From CAZMRF01 sp964568735 (lineage in GTDB: Bacteria > Acidobacteriota > Polarisedimenticolia > JACPZX01): DNA of 43,279 nt. Numbering within the stretch: position 1 is the stretch's first letter; each line of letters opens with the position of its first letter. Below, piece by piece: positions 24,095 to 32,194 of the stretch. Both the position numbers and the translations under genes were made by a program. The notes under the pieces were generated by a model that saw only the letters and a list, made by a program, of their open reading frames with translations, did not search any database and was not told where the DNA came from. Location of the stretch: NCBI GenBank assembly GCA_964568735.1, contig CAZMRF010000042.1, forward strand, positions 1 through 43,279, given 5' to 3'.

Positions 24095-26011
24095 TTACGT
24101 GGGACCGCTGAGCCGCCAGTACCCCATGATGTCGGGGCCGCGGATGTCGGGGCCGACGGAACCGAAGCCCCAGAACCGATCGTTCACGTCGGAGATCCCG
24201 AACTCCCCGTAGGGGCCCATCGCGGCCCACACGAAGCCTGGGTCATGCGTAATGATCACCGCCAGGGCCCAGGCCTGGACCAGCGTCAGGTGCGCCCCGT
24301 ACGAGTGGGAGTAGGGATTCGTGGCGGTGCCGAAGAGGTAATCGGCGAAGATCCCGCCCAGCTCGCTCGTGTCCAGGGCAACCGTGTCGAAGCCCAGAAC
24401 GCTGTGGAGCCCCCTGAACATCGCCTGCACGCGGGAGAGGACCTTGCCGTCGACGTTGTTCAGCACGAGGCAGGTATCCAGCGCCAGCCATTCCAGGTCC
24501 CGGTCGCCCAGCCGCAGCTTTTGGGCCGCCGTGATCCAGGCGAAATCTCTAAGACTCGAGAAGGTGAACCCTCCCTGGAACCCGTGGCCGTTGTAGTAGG
24601 TCAGGTCCACATTGTCCACCCAGTAGAGATCCTGCCCACCGGAGAGCAGGTCGGTCCGGAAATCGGTCTCCCACGACATCAGCTCGGCCGCGACGAACTT
24701 CGTGCTGACCGATGGAACGGCCGCTGCAACCCCGACCACGAGCTCCTGGGAGCTTATGGCGCTGCCCCAGAGGCCCACGGTCGAGCATTGATACTCAATG
24801 CCGACGGTGCGACTCGAGGGATCGGGGCCTGGAATCGGCTGATTCCCGAAGGAAGGCATGGAGCCGGAGTTGCCCGAAGACCCCGTGAGCCCTTCGGCGT
24901 CGGTCACGATCGCGTTCACGGTCTCCGTGGAGGTCGCGGGATCCCGCGAGGTCGCATCGTAGACGATGGCGGAGCCGTTCGCCGTGGGGGGGAGGGGCGT
25001 GTTCGCCGAGGTCCAGGTGAACCGGTACGGAGGCATCCCGCCGATGACGTCGGCCTGCGCGAACATCGTGCTGCCGGCCGGGTTCGCGGTGACCATGACG
25101 CTCGGCGGCCCCAGAGGTCCGCCCGGCAACGTGGCGGGGATGTAGCGAATCTTGAGCCGCTCCATCTCGCCGGAGTCGGTGGGTGCGGAGCCACCGCACT
25201 GGTAGTGCGGGACGATCGCCGTGACATCGAGGTAGAGCGGGGGCGCGTAATGGACGAGATCGGCCGTGACCATGGCCCCCGTCGGAGCTCCGACCGCGCA
25301 TTGAGCCAGAGCCTCGGCTTCCGTCATGATTGGCACGCCGGGGCCCGGAGCTAGCTCGCGGGTTGCGAGCCAGACGAGCGTGGCCTTGTCCTGTGAATCG
25401 AAGGAGAAGTCGGCCTGGGCCCCCGGGCCCACGAGGGGCGTTCCGTCGGGTGTCTTCAGATCGAAGGAGACATTCGTGGCGACGGGACGGTGGAGCCAAC
25501 GCCGGCCGCGGGGGCGGAAGGCATCGAAGTAGGTCTTGGTGAGACGGGGCGTGCTCCCGGCCAGCGAGATCCCGGCCGCTCTCAGGGCCTGGCTGACCAT
25601 CACGAGAGCCTCGATCTTCGACGGGGGGGACATGGCGCGCAGGGCGTCGAAATCGAGGCCATCCGACGCAACCGGCGAGAGGTCCTCGTTGTTCTCCGAT
25701 CCCGGGATCGGCGCCACGGGGAGTGTGGGCAGCATCATGAAGTGCTGCGGGTCGACGTACTGGTAGGCGCCGCCGGCGATCTGCCCATCGACCGGTACCC
25801 CGAGGGCCTGGCCCAGCGCCATGGCCTGATCGGTCGTCAGTCCGCTCGAGACGACGACGTAGGAGGGCGCCATCTGCCCTGCCTGCGCCCTCGCGGGCGG
25901 GCAGACACCTACGAGGAGGAGAGCCGGCACGGAAGCGAGGAGCAGTGTCCGCCCCCGGGGTCTCCTCCGCGCCTCACCTTGTGTGATCAACGGTCCGATT
26001 CCCTTGTGCAT
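24095..26011 (-). CDS. Secreted multidomain protein with possible caspase-like (clan CD) C-terminal domain
   Basis: A 638-aa exported protein. ATG 26011 was chosen because GGGAGG lies 9-10 nt upstream and a signal peptide follows (residues 19-43, ending PPARAQA). Residues about 45-290 form an N-terminal region I do not recognise. Residues 303-375 look like an Ig/PKD-type domain (VMVTANPAGSTMFAQADVIG, GGMPPYRFTWTSA). The C-terminal domain (about 400-620) contains VDLTYYNGHGFQGG with His476 and LEWLALDTCLVLNN with Cys514. A strand ending in His-Gly, then 38 residues later a strand ending in Cys, is the catalytic layout of clan CD cysteine peptidases (gingipain, caspase, separase). The domain resembles proteins labelled DUF6345, as far as I can recall. 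Peptidase activity is an inference. It is likely in an operon with the HAF-repeat gene. Confidence 0.8.
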   Translation of the reverse strand: MHKGIGPLITQGEARRRPRGRTLLLASVPALLLVGVCPPARAQAGQMAPSYVVVSSGLTTDQAMALGQALGVPVDGQIAGGAYQYVDPQHFMMLPTLPVAPIPGSENNEDLSPVASDGLDFDALRAMSPPSKIEALVMVSQALRAAGISLAGSTPRLTKTYFDAFRPRGRRWLHRPVATNVSFDLKTPDGTPLVGPGAQADFSFDSQDKATLVWLATRELAPGPGVPIMTEAEALAQCAVGAPTGAMVTADLVHYAPPLYLDVTAIVPHYQCGGSAPTDSGEMERLKIRYIPATLPGGPLGPPSVMVTANPAGSTMFAQADVIGGMPPYRFTWTSANTPLPPTANGSAIVYDATSRDPATSTETVNAIVTDAEGLTGSSGNSGSMPSFGNQPIPGPDPSSRTVGIEYQCSTVGLWGSAISSQELVVGVAAAVPSVSTKFVAAELMSWETDFRTDLLSGGQDLYWVDNVDLTYYNGHGFQGGFTFSSLRDFAWITAAQKLRLGDRDLEWLALDTCLVLNNVDGKVLSRVQAMFRGLHSVLGFDTVALDTSELGGIFADYLFGTATNPYSHSYGAHLTLVQAWALAVIITHDPGFVWAAMGPYGEFGISDVNDRFWGFGSVGPDIRGPDIMGYWRLSGPT

Positions 26012-26204
26012 GTTCAAAGACCTCCCTCGGTGCAGCAGCGGCCAGCCTGCAGCGCATCTGAAGCGCAACGGTATGCCGGAGGAGCGCGGCGCGGCAGAGC
26101 ATGGACATGCTGTTTCGTGAGGCGAGAGCCCGGGCGAGGGCTTCACCAACAAGGAGGCCCGGCGGACCGTGCGTCTGAGGTATCCGGGCTACCGGGGTAT
26201 CCAC

Positions 26205-27752
26205 TCAGGCCGGGGCCGCCTGGTTGCGCTCGCCGGGGTGGCGGCCCGGAACCGGGTCCTTGCCCGGCGTGAGGATCTCCGGCCTGGAAGGTGACGTCAT
26301 CCCCTCGGGAACGTCGAGGGGGAAGGACGGCTCGAAGCGGTGGCGGGACTGATAGAGCCTCCCGGCGAAGCCCGTGTAGACGTATTTCACGTTGTTCCAC
26401 ATGAGCCAGAAGCTCTGCCGCGGCGACGCTTTCCAGATCCCGTTCCGCAGGATGTAGAGCGGATCCCAGTAGAGACGGATCCCCGCCGTGGTCATGATGC
26501 GCGCGAGGTCGCGCTCCGAGAGGTGCTCGGTGCGGACGTTGGGGATGAAGCCGTTGTAGCGGTCGAGGTCGTCGGGCTCCGTGACGAGGCCGCGATCTAG
26601 GAGCTGCTGGCGCAGCTCGGTCTTGGGGTAGGGCGTCAGGCACTGGACGATACCGTGGTCCACCCCCACCTCCTTCACGTACCTGAATGTCGCCCGAACG
26701 TCGCGCTCGGTGTCTTCGGGGTTTCCGACGATGAATCCCCCGATCACGATGATGCCCGCGTCGCGCAGGGCGCGCACGACCTTCTCGGTGCGGCGCGCCT
26801 GTCCCTTCTTGCCCAGCACCTTGAGGTTCCGCTCGTCGCCGTTCTCGATGCCGAGGAAGACCATTCTCACGCCGCCGCGGGCCATGATCCCGGCCATCTC
26901 GAGATCCGCCGCGATCGGGAATACGCTCGCCTGCATGACGATGAAGAGGTCGTTGACCTTCTCGGACTCGAACCTGAGGCAGAGATCCTTGAGCCTCGGC
27001 CCGTCCAGGGTGATGTTGTCGTCCACGAAGAGGACGCCCTTCGAGCCTCGCGCCCGGATCGCCTTGAGGTCCGCGATCACCTGGTCGTCGGGATAGAGGC
27101 GGAAGGTCTTGCCGTACATCCGCCGGATGCTGCAGAAGCCGCAGGGCATCGTGCAGCCCCGGCTCGTCTCCGCGACGTCGAAGGGCCTTCCCATCCACCG
27201 GAAAGCCCCGGAGACGCGGCCGCCGCGATCCGGCGGCCTCACCTCCGACAGGTCGAGCAGGGGCGCCGGCACGTTGTGGACGTACCCGTCCCCGCGCTTC
27301 CAGGAGAGCCCGGGAATGGTCGCGAGGTCGCCTCGGGAATCGAGCGTATGGACCAGCGCATTGAAGATGGCCTCGCCCTCGCCCCGGACGACGAAATCGA
27401 AGTACTTCCGGTCCGGCCCTTCACCGATCTCCTGCCACATGATCGTCGCGTGGTAGCCGCCGAGGACCGTGATGACATCGGGTTTCATGGCCCGCGCCAG
27501 AGCGGCTGTCTTTCGCGCCGAGCCGATCTGGAACGACATGGCGGAGATTCCCACGAGATCCGGCGAGAACTCGCTCATCTGGCGCTCGAGCGCCTGCGCG
27601 GCGCGGCGCCGGTGCTTGACGAGATCGAGGATCCGCACTTCGTGACGCCCGTCGAGGTTGCCGGCCAGGCAGCAGAGCGCGAGGTTGGGCAACTCCATGA
27701 TGTGGTCGAAGCACGATGCCGAGTCGGGCATCGCGACGAGAAGGATCTTCAT
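26205..27752 (-). CDS. B12-binding-type radical SAM enzyme
   Basis: A 515-aa class B-like radical SAM protein. The N-terminal Rossmann-like cobalamin-binding domain (1 to about 140) includes KILLVAMPDSASCFDH, DLVGISAMSFQIGSA and ITVLGGYHATIMWQE, followed by VVRGEGE. A canonical DxHxxG cobalamin motif is not evident. The radical SAM core (about 190-400) has the cluster motif C200-x3-C204-x2-C207 (SRGCTMPCGFCSIRRMYGK), then FVDDNIT, FLGIENGDERNLKVLGKKGQ and IVIGGFIVGNPEDT. The 120-residue C-terminal part is family specific. Relatives include HpnJ/HpnP, BchE and lipid or peptide methyltransferases. ATG 27752 was chosen over the ATG two codons earlier because it overlaps the upstream stop (ATGA) and has GGAGGG 8 nt away. 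It is the last gene of a three-gene coupled operon. Confidence 0.9.
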   Translation of the reverse strand: MKILLVAMPDSASCFDHIMELPNLALCCLAGNLDGRHEVRILDLVKHRRRAAQALERQMSEFSPDLVGISAMSFQIGSARKTAALARAMKPDVITVLGGYHATIMWQEIGEGPDRKYFDFVVRGEGEAIFNALVHTLDSRGDLATIPGLSWKRGDGYVHNVPAPLLDLSEVRPPDRGGRVSGAFRWMGRPFDVAETSRGCTMPCGFCSIRRMYGKTFRLYPDDQVIADLKAIRARGSKGVLFVDDNITLDGPRLKDLCLRFESEKVNDLFIVMQASVFPIAADLEMAGIMARGGVRMVFLGIENGDERNLKVLGKKGQARRTEKVVRALRDAGIIVIGGFIVGNPEDTERDVRATFRYVKEVGVDHGIVQCLTPYPKTELRQQLLDRGLVTEPDDLDRYNGFIPNVRTEHLSERDLARIMTTAGIRLYWDPLYILRNGIWKASPRQSFWLMWNNVKYVYTGFAGRLYQSRHRFEPSFPLDVPEGMTSPSRPEILTPGKDPVPGRHPGERNQAAPA

Positions 27753-28285
27753 GGGCATTTCCCTCCATCGTTGACCCTGGAGATGAGCTCGAGGGCCCGG
27801 CCGAGCAGCTCCGGGCTCACCGGACCGGCCAGCGTGCCGCAGGCCCTGCCTCCCGGGTCGAGCACGGTCACCGAGACCTCGGCCTCGGGCAGCGCGTAGG
27901 CTCGGGTCAGATCACCAGCCCAGTCGATCAGGATCGAGACATCCTGCGGCACGTTCTTCTTCAACCGCTCGCAGACCTCCTCCTCGGTCTTCTTCCCGCG
28001 CACGCTCCTCGCGTCGACGGCACGGAGGATTCGCGGTGGCGCGTGGCTACCGTCGAGAATGGCCAGCTCCCATGCCTTCATTCTCCGCAGCGCCGGAGGC
28101 TCGGCGTAGAGGAGCAGCACGGTGCCTCCCCGGTGACGCGAGGGACCGTCCTTCTTCCCGAACTGATCCTCGAGCAGGATTTCGCCCTGCTCGGAGGTCC
28201 ACGTCGAGCCGGCAGAGGCGAGCAGCACCACAGCGAGCGCGACGACCACCCCGATGCTCCAGGATGAATGCCCGTGGTGCGTCAT
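27749..28285 (-). CDS. Thioredoxin-like exported protein lacking CxxC
   Basis: A 178-aa protein with an N-terminal signal or anchor (IGVVVALAVVLLASAGS, residues 11-27). The rest has a thioredoxin-like strand/helix order: GGTVLLLYAEPPALRRMKAW, SILIDWAGDLTRAYALPEAE and VSVTVLDPGGRACGTLAGPV. The position where redox thioredoxins carry CxxC reads EPPALRRM, so disulfide exchange is unlikely; only isolated Cys residues occur elsewhere. A peroxiredoxin/YtfJ/TlpA-like scaffold is my best guess. Both ends overlap neighbours by 4 nt (ATGA with the MMPL gene upstream and with the radical SAM gene downstream). Coupled translation is therefore certain enough to expect a joint function. Confidence 0.75.
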   Translation of the reverse strand: MTHHGHSSWSIGVVVALAVVLLASAGSTWTSEQGEILLEDQFGKKDGPSRHRGGTVLLLYAEPPALRRMKAWELAILDGSHAPPRILRAVDARSVRGKKTEEEVCERLKKNVPQDVSILIDWAGDLTRAYALPEAEVSVTVLDPGGRACGTLAGPVSPELLGRALELISRVNDGGKCP

Positions 28286-30555
28286 CTGGAGATCCCTCGC
28301 GGGCGGCCGAAGGGCTTGAATACGATGAGGGTCAGCGGCAGGAGCACGGCTTCGCTCGCGAGCCCCATGAGCAGGGCGGCGCCCGTCAGGAGAGCGAAGT
28401 GGACGGAGGGTCGGAACGAGGCGAAGACACCCACCCAGAAGCCCGCCGCGAGGACCGCGGTGGAGAAGACGACGGCGCGCCCCGAGGCGTCGAGCATGTC
28501 GCCGAGCGCAGCGGCGTAGTCGCCGCTGCGTCGCCAGGCCTCCCGGAAGTGCGTCATCAGGTGAATCGTGTTGTCCACGGTCATCCCAATCGCGATCCCG
28601 GCGATCATCGCGGTCGGGACCGAAAGCGCGATGCCCATCCAGCCCATGAGACCATACACCATCAGCACGGGGGCGCCATTGGGGATCACGCTGAGGATTC
28701 CGAGGCGCAGCGAGCGGAGCTGCACGGCCATCGCCGCCAGGATCAGCACGACTGCCGGCAGGAGCCCGCGTACCTGGTTCGACACGAGAGAGGTCGACAT
28801 GTTGGACAACACGACGAAATCGCCCGTCAGCTCGACTCCCGGCAGCCCCGCCCGCGAGGCCGCGTCGCGAATCTGCTCGAAGAGCCGCTGAGAGGAAGCC
28901 GTGTCCAGGGCCGCGACACGCGCGGTGAGGCGAAGGCTGCGTTCCTCCGAGGAAGCGAAGCGCGAAAGCTCCTCGGGCGCCTCGCGAGTGAGCAGATCTC
29001 TCATATCGCGCAGATCGGCCGCCGCCTCCGGCCCCTCGGGGAGCCGCTCAAACCTGTCGTCGCCCGAATGGAAGGCTCGGTTGACCCGTGCGAAAAGGTC
29101 CGGAAGCCCGGTCACCTTCTTCACGCCCGACATCGCCTCCACCTCCCGCTCGAAGGCGTCCAGTCTCTGCAAGCCCGCCGGGTCGCCGGGCGCCACGCCG
29201 GCAACGAGGATCTCCAGCGAGTTGACTCCGGTCAGATGCCGATCGATGAAGGCGGTCGCCTGGTACAGCGGGCTCTTCGCGCTCAAAGAGCTGATGATGT
29301 CCGTCTCAACGCGAATACGCATCACGCCCGCCACCGAGAGAACGAGCACTGCCACCGCCGACACGGCCGTGACGACCGGACGGCGGCAGACCCACGAGGC
29401 CGTGGCCTTGAGCGCGTGCTCGACAGGCCCGGGATGGAACGTTCCAGTGACCCGTGGGGGAAAATCCGGCAGCCACGCCAGCAGGAGCGGTGCCAGAACG
29501 ATCGTGAAGCCCCAGGAGATCATCACTCCAGCCGCTGTAAAGAGCCCGAAATCTCGAATGGCTGGCACCGGCATGAGCATCAGCGAGCTGAAGCCGATGG
29601 CCGTTGTCAGCGCGGCGGTGAAGCAGGGAAGCCAAGAGCGCTCGTGGGCGCGCCGGAGCGCCTCCGGCCGGCTCTTCCCCGCCGCCCGCGCGCCGAGGTA
29701 GTGGTTCATCAGGTGAATGACTCCCTCCACCGACACGACCAGCACGACCGGCGTCATGAGCGACGTGACCGGGTTGAGCGAGCGGCCGGCCATCCCGTAG
29801 AGCCCGAGCGTCCACAGCAGTGAGGCGCCGACGACGCCCAGCGGCACAGCCACCCCGGTAGGATGGCGGTATAGGGCCGCCGTGAGGATGGCCAGCATCG
29901 CCAGGATGAGCGGTGCGAATAGGACCTGGTCCCTGCGCACATAGGCCGCCACGTCGACCTTCTCCACGGGGAGTCCGGCAACCTGGGTGGTGAACCCCGG
30001 ACCTGCTTCATTCGCGAGCCGGCGCACCTCCTCGACCAGACCCCGGCGGTCGGAGCCCTGCTCTGCGGCCCGCTCGACCTCCAGCAGGAGAGCCGCAGTG
30101 CGCGCGTCCGACGACACCAGGGAGCCGCCGTAGAGAGGATGCGAGGCAAGGCGCCGCCCCAGCTCGTCCGGAGCCAGCTCACCGGCGATGACCCTCTCGT
30201 AGGGAACGAGAGAGAAGGGCCCCAGCTCGTCGCCGTCGAGATCCCGGGCGTTTGTCGGCGACAGGACGCGCACCACACCGGGAAGCGCTGCTGCCCGGCG
30301 GGTCAGCTCGTCGATGCGCTCGAGGTTGGGCGGGGTGAAGAGAGGATCAGCCTGAAAGGCGACGACGATGATCTCGCCGGAGCCGAAGGCCGCGTTGAAC
30401 CGGCGAAGCCGGTCGAGGTCCGCGCCATGGGACGGGATCAGCGATTCGATCCCCGGGTCCACGCGCAGGTACAGCGCGTTGCAGGCCATCGGGAGGCTGG
30501 CCGCGGCCAGAAGGAGAGCGACCGCGGTGCGGCGGGCCAGCAGGAACGGAATCAC
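28282..30555 (-). CDS. MMPL/RND-superfamily exporter (HpnN-like)
   Basis: A 757-aa membrane protein with two homologous halves, each a periplasmic domain followed by a bundle of about five helices. Membrane segments include LFAPLILAMLAILTAALYR, VTSLMTPVVLVVSVEGVIHL, LPAVVLILAAMAVQLRS and TAMIAGIAIGMTVDNTIHLM. The conserved pairs EGVIHLMNHYLGAR and DNTIHLMTHFREA are the proton-relay helices typical of MMPL/HpnN-type lipid transporters. Such exporters move lipids, hopanoids or lipid-linked molecules across the inner membrane without an adaptor. Start is GTG 30555; no convincing Shine-Dalgarno is visible. The following thioredoxin-like gene overlaps its stop by 4 nt. The coupled radical SAM gene suggests that this operon modifies and exports a hydrophobic product. 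Confidence 0.88.
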   Translation of the reverse strand: MIPFLLARRTAVALLLAAASLPMACNALYLRVDPGIESLIPSHGADLDRLRRFNAAFGSGEIIVVAFQADPLFTPPNLERIDELTRRAAALPGVVRVLSPTNARDLDGDELGPFSLVPYERVIAGELAPDELGRRLASHPLYGGSLVSSDARTAALLLEVERAAEQGSDRRGLVEEVRRLANEAGPGFTTQVAGLPVEKVDVAAYVRRDQVLFAPLILAMLAILTAALYRHPTGVAVPLGVVGASLLWTLGLYGMAGRSLNPVTSLMTPVVLVVSVEGVIHLMNHYLGARAAGKSRPEALRRAHERSWLPCFTAALTTAIGFSSLMLMPVPAIRDFGLFTAAGVMISWGFTIVLAPLLLAWLPDFPPRVTGTFHPGPVEHALKATASWVCRRPVVTAVSAVAVLVLSVAGVMRIRVETDIISSLSAKSPLYQATAFIDRHLTGVNSLEILVAGVAPGDPAGLQRLDAFEREVEAMSGVKKVTGLPDLFARVNRAFHSGDDRFERLPEGPEAAADLRDMRDLLTREAPEELSRFASSEERSLRLTARVAALDTASSQRLFEQIRDAASRAGLPGVELTGDFVVLSNMSTSLVSNQVRGLLPAVVLILAAMAVQLRSLRLGILSVIPNGAPVLMVYGLMGWMGIALSVPTAMIAGIAIGMTVDNTIHLMTHFREAWRRSGDYAAALGDMLDASGRAVVFSTAVLAAGFWVGVFASFRPSVHFALLTGAALLMGLASEAVLLPLTLIVFKPFGRPRGISR

Positions 30556-30599
30556 CCCGGGAGGTTACATGGCCGTGCGGAGCCTGGCGAGCCCGGCGC

Positions 30600-30695
30600 T
30601 CAGAGCCGATGGGAGCCGGGCGGCGAGGGCTGCGTCGTCACGTTCACGAGGCGGCCGTCGAAGAGATGAATAGCCCGCTGAGCGTGCCGGAGCCG
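30600..30695 (-). pseudogene. Possible second ABC ATPase C-terminal remnant
   Basis: The 31 codons before a minus-strand stop read RLRHAQRAIHLFDGRLVN and then diverge. This closely resembles the end of LolD/MacB-type ATPases (PRYAxHAxRxIHLFDGRxV). It lies between the NuoM-like stop (30728) and the MMPL start (30555), with no room for the rest of an ATPase. It is short, so chance similarity is possible, but the first remnant at 22983-23117 makes it more credible. Confidence 0.45.
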
Positions 30696-30727
30696 CTGAC
30701 AGCCGGGCGCGGGGCCGCCGATGTACT

Positions 30728-32185
30728 TCATGGTTGGGGTGCGTGAGATCCAGGTTCGCGATCCGGCCGGGCGTAGATAACCCCGCGCCGCGCGAGGATC
30801 TCCTCCGCCGCCTCCTCGCGCGAGGCAACGATCGGCCGGGGCACGAGGCCGCCTGCCAGGAGCAGGAGGGAGCAGAAGGCGAAGAGGACGGTCTCGCGCA
30901 TCCGGAGGCCCACGATCGCTCCGGGATCGGAGCGGCCGCAGAAGAGCGCGAAGTAGGCACGGAGGAGCGCGATCCCGCCGAAGGCCGTCGCCACGACGAC
31001 CAGGAAGCCCGTGCGGGGATGCTGGGCGACCGTGCCGGACACGAGCAGCTCGTGGCCGACGAAGCCCAGCGTTCCCGGGAAGCCGACGGCCGCGAGGGCC
31101 GTCAGGAGGAAGCTCGACGCGAGGAGGGGCATGCGCTCGTAGCCGCCGTTGAAGCGGTCGAGTCCCAGGCGTCCGCGCCGGGCCTCGAGCACCGCGAGGC
31201 AGCGCGCGAGGGCCGCAAAGGCGATCCCCGAGCTGAGCCAGAGCGAGAGCGCACCCGTGAGCCCTTCGACGGAGACGCACTCCAGGCCGGCCAGAACCAG
31301 GGCCGACTGGCTGATGAAGAGGTAGCCGAAGGCGCGCCGCGCATCCCGCTGGACCATCGCCGCCACCGCGCCGTAGACGGCCGTCGCGAGGGCGAAGAGT
31401 CCCATGGCCGTCAGAAGAAAGTCGGAGGCCCTCGGCACGAGGTGAATGATGGCGACGTAGGTGCCGATCTGAGGCGCGCTGAAGAGCACGGCGGGACCTA
31501 TCCGGCCATGCTCGAAGGTCTCGGGCAGCCACCCGTGCAGCGGAAAGATTCCCTTGCGGATCATCACGGCGAGGAGGACGCAGAGGCTCCCCGCCGTGGC
31601 GACGCGTGCGTCGTATCCGAAGAGATCGGTGGCGAAGACGCCCGCGGCGAGGAGAAGCGTCGAGATGCCGAGGTAGACGCTCGCAATGCGCAGCGCGCGT
31701 CGAAAGCCGCCCGCAGACAGCCCGCGAAGCAGGACCAGGATCGACGCCGCCCAGAGCACGACGATGAAGACCCGTGCCTCGGTCAGGAAGGTCGCGAGCG
31801 TGATCAGCGTCGCCGCGGCCGTACGCCGGATGCCGTATCTGTCGAGCGCCCCCTTCGGCGTGACGCCGACCGCGAGGACCCAGAGGAGGGCCGTGAAGGG
31901 GATCAGCAGGCTGCTCAGCGCATCGATCCGGAAAAGTGGCGTCCCGTAGAGAAGGGCCGCCGGATCCCAGGGATCCGTGGCCGCGGGGATGGCCAGGCTC
32001 CGGAAGGCCGCGGCCAGCGCGATGCTCCCTCCGAAGAGGAGACAGGCCGCCCCGAGCGCGAACCGCCGCAGCCGCTCGGCATCGATCGGGAAGGACCCGA
32101 TCCCCACGATGGACGCGGGGATTGCCAGGAGTACCAGCAGCCACGGGAAGCCCAGATCAGTCACGGAGAGACCACTCATGGACAT
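30728..32185 (-). CDS. NuoM/MrpD-like proton-conducting membrane protein of the DAB operon
   Basis: A 485-aa antiporter-like membrane subunit with about 14 hydrophobic segments. Characteristic parts are LIPFTALLWVLAVGVTPKG, RKGIFPLHGWLPETFEHGRI (the Lys/His-bearing central helix of NuoL/M/N) and GYLFISQSALVLAGLECVS. A further match is ALAAVGFPGTLGFVGHELLV. It starts 9 nt after the dabB stop (first ATG 32185; a second ATG two codons later is equally possible). With DabB it would form a second proton channel. Classical DAB operons contain only one NuoL-like partner, so this third subunit is unusual. No other complex I genes are present, which argues against a respiratory role. Confidence 0.85.
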   Translation of the reverse strand: MSMSGLSVTDLGFPWLLVLLAIPASIVGIGSFPIDAERLRRFALGAACLLFGGSIALAAAFRSLAIPAATDPWDPAALLYGTPLFRIDALSSLLIPFTALLWVLAVGVTPKGALDRYGIRRTAAATLITLATFLTEARVFIVVLWAASILVLLRGLSAGGFRRALRIASVYLGISTLLLAAGVFATDLFGYDARVATAGSLCVLLAVMIRKGIFPLHGWLPETFEHGRIGPAVLFSAPQIGTYVAIIHLVPRASDFLLTAMGLFALATAVYGAVAAMVQRDARRAFGYLFISQSALVLAGLECVSVEGLTGALSLWLSSGIAFAALARCLAVLEARRGRLGLDRFNGGYERMPLLASSFLLTALAAVGFPGTLGFVGHELLVSGTVAQHPRTGFLVVVATAFGGIALLRAYFALFCGRSDPGAIVGLRMRETVLFAFCSLLLLAGGLVPRPIVASREEAAEEILARRGVIYARPDREPGSHAPQP

Positions 32186-32194
32186 GCGGGCTCG

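Noticed and set aside
28036..29823. Plus-strand open frame of 595 codons opposite the MMPL exporter
   Set aside because: It is an antisense shadow with low-complexity Arg/Gly/His content. The minus-strand exporter and its overlapping neighbours explain the region.
26205..30555. Assignment of the operon to hopanoid biosynthesis (hpnN/hpnP)
   Set aside because: The families fit loosely, but no squalene-hopene cyclase or other hpn gene is in the window and the radical SAM subgroup cannot be fixed by eye. It is left as a lipid-type hypothesis.
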